From CAZQEZ01 sp964592475 (lineage in GTDB: Bacteria; Bacteroidota; Bacteroidia; Cytophagales; Cyclobacteriaceae), in NCBI GenBank assembly GCA_964592475.1, contig CAZQEZ010000171.1, positions 1-8,362 of the forward strand: a DNA stretch of 8,362 nucleotides, read 5' to 3'. This document shows positions 7,767 through 8,362 of the stretch, piece by piece (the stretch's first letter is position 1; each line of letters starts with the position of its first letter). The position numbers and the translations under genes are program-made. The notes under the pieces are model-generated. The model saw nothing but the letters and a program-made list of their open reading frames with translations, had not been told where the DNA came from and did not search any database.

Positions 7767-7797
7767 CAAAACTATGGAAACTTTAAAATTATCTAAA
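7767..7797 (-). promoter_or_regulatory. Candidate Bacteroidota-type promoter of the tetR-led efflux operon
   Basis: On the minus strand, TAGTTTTG at 7774-7767 matches the Bacteroidota -7 consensus TAnnTTTG exactly. A TTTA at 7797-7794, one base from the TTTG/TTG -33 element, lies 19 nt upstream, which is the expected spacing. Transcription would start near 7760, giving a very short leader of about 12 nt before the GTG. It was the only full -7 match I found on this strand in the 299-bp gap. No transcription data are available, so the call is by pattern only. Confidence 0.5.
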
Positions 7798-7801
7798 GTT
7801 T
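7778..7801. promoter_or_regulatory. Palindromic operator candidate for the TetR-type regulator
   Basis: This is a perfect 8-bp inverted repeat: AAACTTTA at 7778-7785 and TAAAGTTT at 7794-7801, separated by 8 nt, 24 bp in total. It ends 30 bp before the tetR GTG. It covers the proposed -33 element and most of the spacer of the candidate promoter, the usual position for a TetR-family repressor site. Arm length and spacing fit a dimeric TetR-type protein. That this particular regulator binds here is inferred from position. Confidence 0.62.
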
Positions 7802-7803
7802 TC

Positions 7804-8047
7804 ATCATTAAGTTTCTATTACGATTACCACCCTGCAAAAGTTGTAATTGTGATTGGATTTCTTTCTATCATATGATAAAAGAGCTGTTATTTAATTTTA
7901 ATGGTCAATAAATTGGATGACCGGAAGGCTATTGCACCACTATTTCTAAACAAAAATTATAGTTAAGACACCGAGCTACAAAATCAATAGGGTTGAAATG
8001 GAAAATAAGAATGATGAACAGGTACATCAAGAGGATGAACATAATCT
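7804..8047. other. Intergenic region between the response regulator and the efflux operon
   Basis: No gene of convincing length is seen. The stretch is AT-rich and contains a perfect 12-bp palindrome, TATCATATGATA, at 7867-7878. A weak inverted repeat is also present (GGTCA at 7903-7907 with TGACC at 7918-7922, loop 10 nt); on the minus strand it is followed by an A/T-rich run that is not a clean T-tract. That repeat could be a poor terminator for the response regulator transcript, but no strong terminator is visible, so some read-through into the efflux operon is possible. A 17-codon plus-strand frame at 7998-8051 is too short to call. Confidence 0.5.
7867..7878. repeat. 12-bp perfect palindrome TATCATATGATA
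   Basis: The sequence is identical to its own reverse complement. CTTT at 7862-7865 and AAAG at 7879-7882 can extend the pairing if one base (7866) is bulged. It lies about 120 bp upstream of the tetR start and differs in sequence from the operator candidate at 7778-7801. It could be a site for another regulator or chance in AT-rich DNA. Confidence 0.35.
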
Positions 8048-8362
8048 TTAAGCCATAAGACTTTTTTTTACTTTTTCTAGCTTTTGTTGATTAAGTGGTT
8101 TGTTAAGGTATCCTTTTATGCGAAATTGCTTTACTCTTTCATAGTCTGCTTTACTTATGGAGGAAGTAAGCACAAATACTGTTACATTACTGGTAATGGT
8201 TTCTGGCAAGTTTTCAAATTCCATTAAAAAATCAAAGCCATCCATATTGGGCATCTTCAAGTCGAGAAAAAGTATATTGGGAGATAATCCGCCTCTTATC
8301 AGTGTTAAAGCATCTTCTCCATTTTCAGCTGTTCCAATTTCTTCACAGAAGTCGTGTTTTTT
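8048..8362 (-). CDS. Single-domain response regulator (CheY-like receiver), N-terminus beyond the window
   Basis: The reading frame is open to the window edge, giving 104 visible residues. They show a receiver domain: ILFLDLKMPNMDGFDFL with the phospho-acceptor Asp encoded at 8263-8261, then VFVLTSS with the conserved Thr/Ser switch position, and IKGYLNKPL with the conserved Lys of the active site. About 20-25 residues are missing at the start, including beta-1 and the acidic metal-binding pair. The protein ends at SLMA and TAA straight after the last receiver helix, so it has no output domain. Such stand-alone receivers take phosphate from a (hybrid) histidine kinase and act by protein contacts; they commonly sit beside kinase genes, which here would lie above 8362. 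A TTG codon at 8260-8258 is an internal Leu just after the key Asp and is not the start. Confidence 0.95.
   Translation of the reverse strand, partial: KKHDFCEEIGTAENGEDALTLIRGGLSPNILFLDLKMPNMDGFDFLMEFENLPETITSNVTVFVLTSSISKADYERVKQFRIKGYLNKPLNQQKLEKVKKSLMA

Noticed and set aside
7903..7922. Inverted repeat GGTCA/TGACC as a terminator of the response regulator transcript
   Set aside because: The stem is only 5 bp with a 10-nt loop, and the sequence after it on the minus strand is mixed A/T rather than a T-run.
7998..8051. 17-codon acidic plus-strand frame (MENKNDEQVHQEDEHNL) ending across the response regulator stop
   Set aside because: It is too short, with no promoter or ribosome binding signal that I can see, and its composition could come by chance. 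It contains an 8-bp direct repeat (GATGAACA at 8013 and 8034), which is not enough to support a gene or a repeat element.
8048..8260. Reading the response regulator as a complete 70-residue protein starting at TTG
   Set aside because: The frame stays open to the window edge, and the residues before the TTG complete the receiver domain, including the phospho-acceptor Asp. The gene is therefore partial and not short.
1..8362. Mobile element, phage, CRISPR, toxin-antitoxin or defence system
   Set aside because: No transposase, integrase, repeat-spacer array, tRNA-like fold or defence domain was seen on either strand; the gene content is ordinary efflux, transport and signalling.

Overview
The window looks like chromosomal DNA from a Bacteroidota member, probably a Cytophagales-type or marine relative. 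This is inferred from AT-rich sequence, the lack of clear Shine-Dalgarno sites before most genes, a good match to the Bacteroidota -7 promoter element (TAnnTTTG), and the style of the efflux proteins (a roughly 1140-residue RND permease and a lipoprotein adaptor with an N-terminal coiled coil). Genus cannot be read from the sequence. All seven recognised genes lie on the minus strand, so transcription runs from high to low coordinates.

In transcription order: (1) 8362-8048 is the C-terminal part of a single-domain response regulator cut by the window edge. (2) 8047-7749 is a 299-bp intergenic region holding a candidate promoter and a 24-bp palindromic operator directly before the next gene. 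(3) 7748-1149 is a compact four-gene tripartite efflux operon: TetR-type regulator, TolC-like outer-membrane channel, RND membrane-fusion protein, RND permease. Junctions are tight (4-nt ATGA overlap, 15-nt gap, 22-nt gap). (4) 1108-1077 is an intrinsic terminator closing this operon. (5) 979-8 is a pair of half-size YeeE/YedE-type (thiosulfate or other sulfur-compound transporter family) membrane proteins, 3 nt apart.

The efflux genes form a self-contained module. The permease sits in the inner membrane and takes up substrate, the adaptor bridges the periplasm, and the TolC-like protein forms the outer-membrane exit. The TetR-type protein is the first gene of the same operon and very likely represses it by binding the palindrome that overlaps the -33/-7 region. 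This predicts autoregulated, ligand-induced expression. The substrate cannot be read from the sequence. The YeeE/DUF6691 pair is a separate unit, probably in sulfur uptake or sulfide/persulfide metabolism, and is linked to the efflux genes only by proximity.

I see no tRNA, rRNA, CRISPR array, insertion sequence, phage gene or riboswitch. I see no convincing novel system. The most useful observations are the operator/promoter architecture, the non-AcrB-like proton-relay residues and extra hydrophobic segments of the permease, and the possible surface-export signal on the adaptor lipoprotein.
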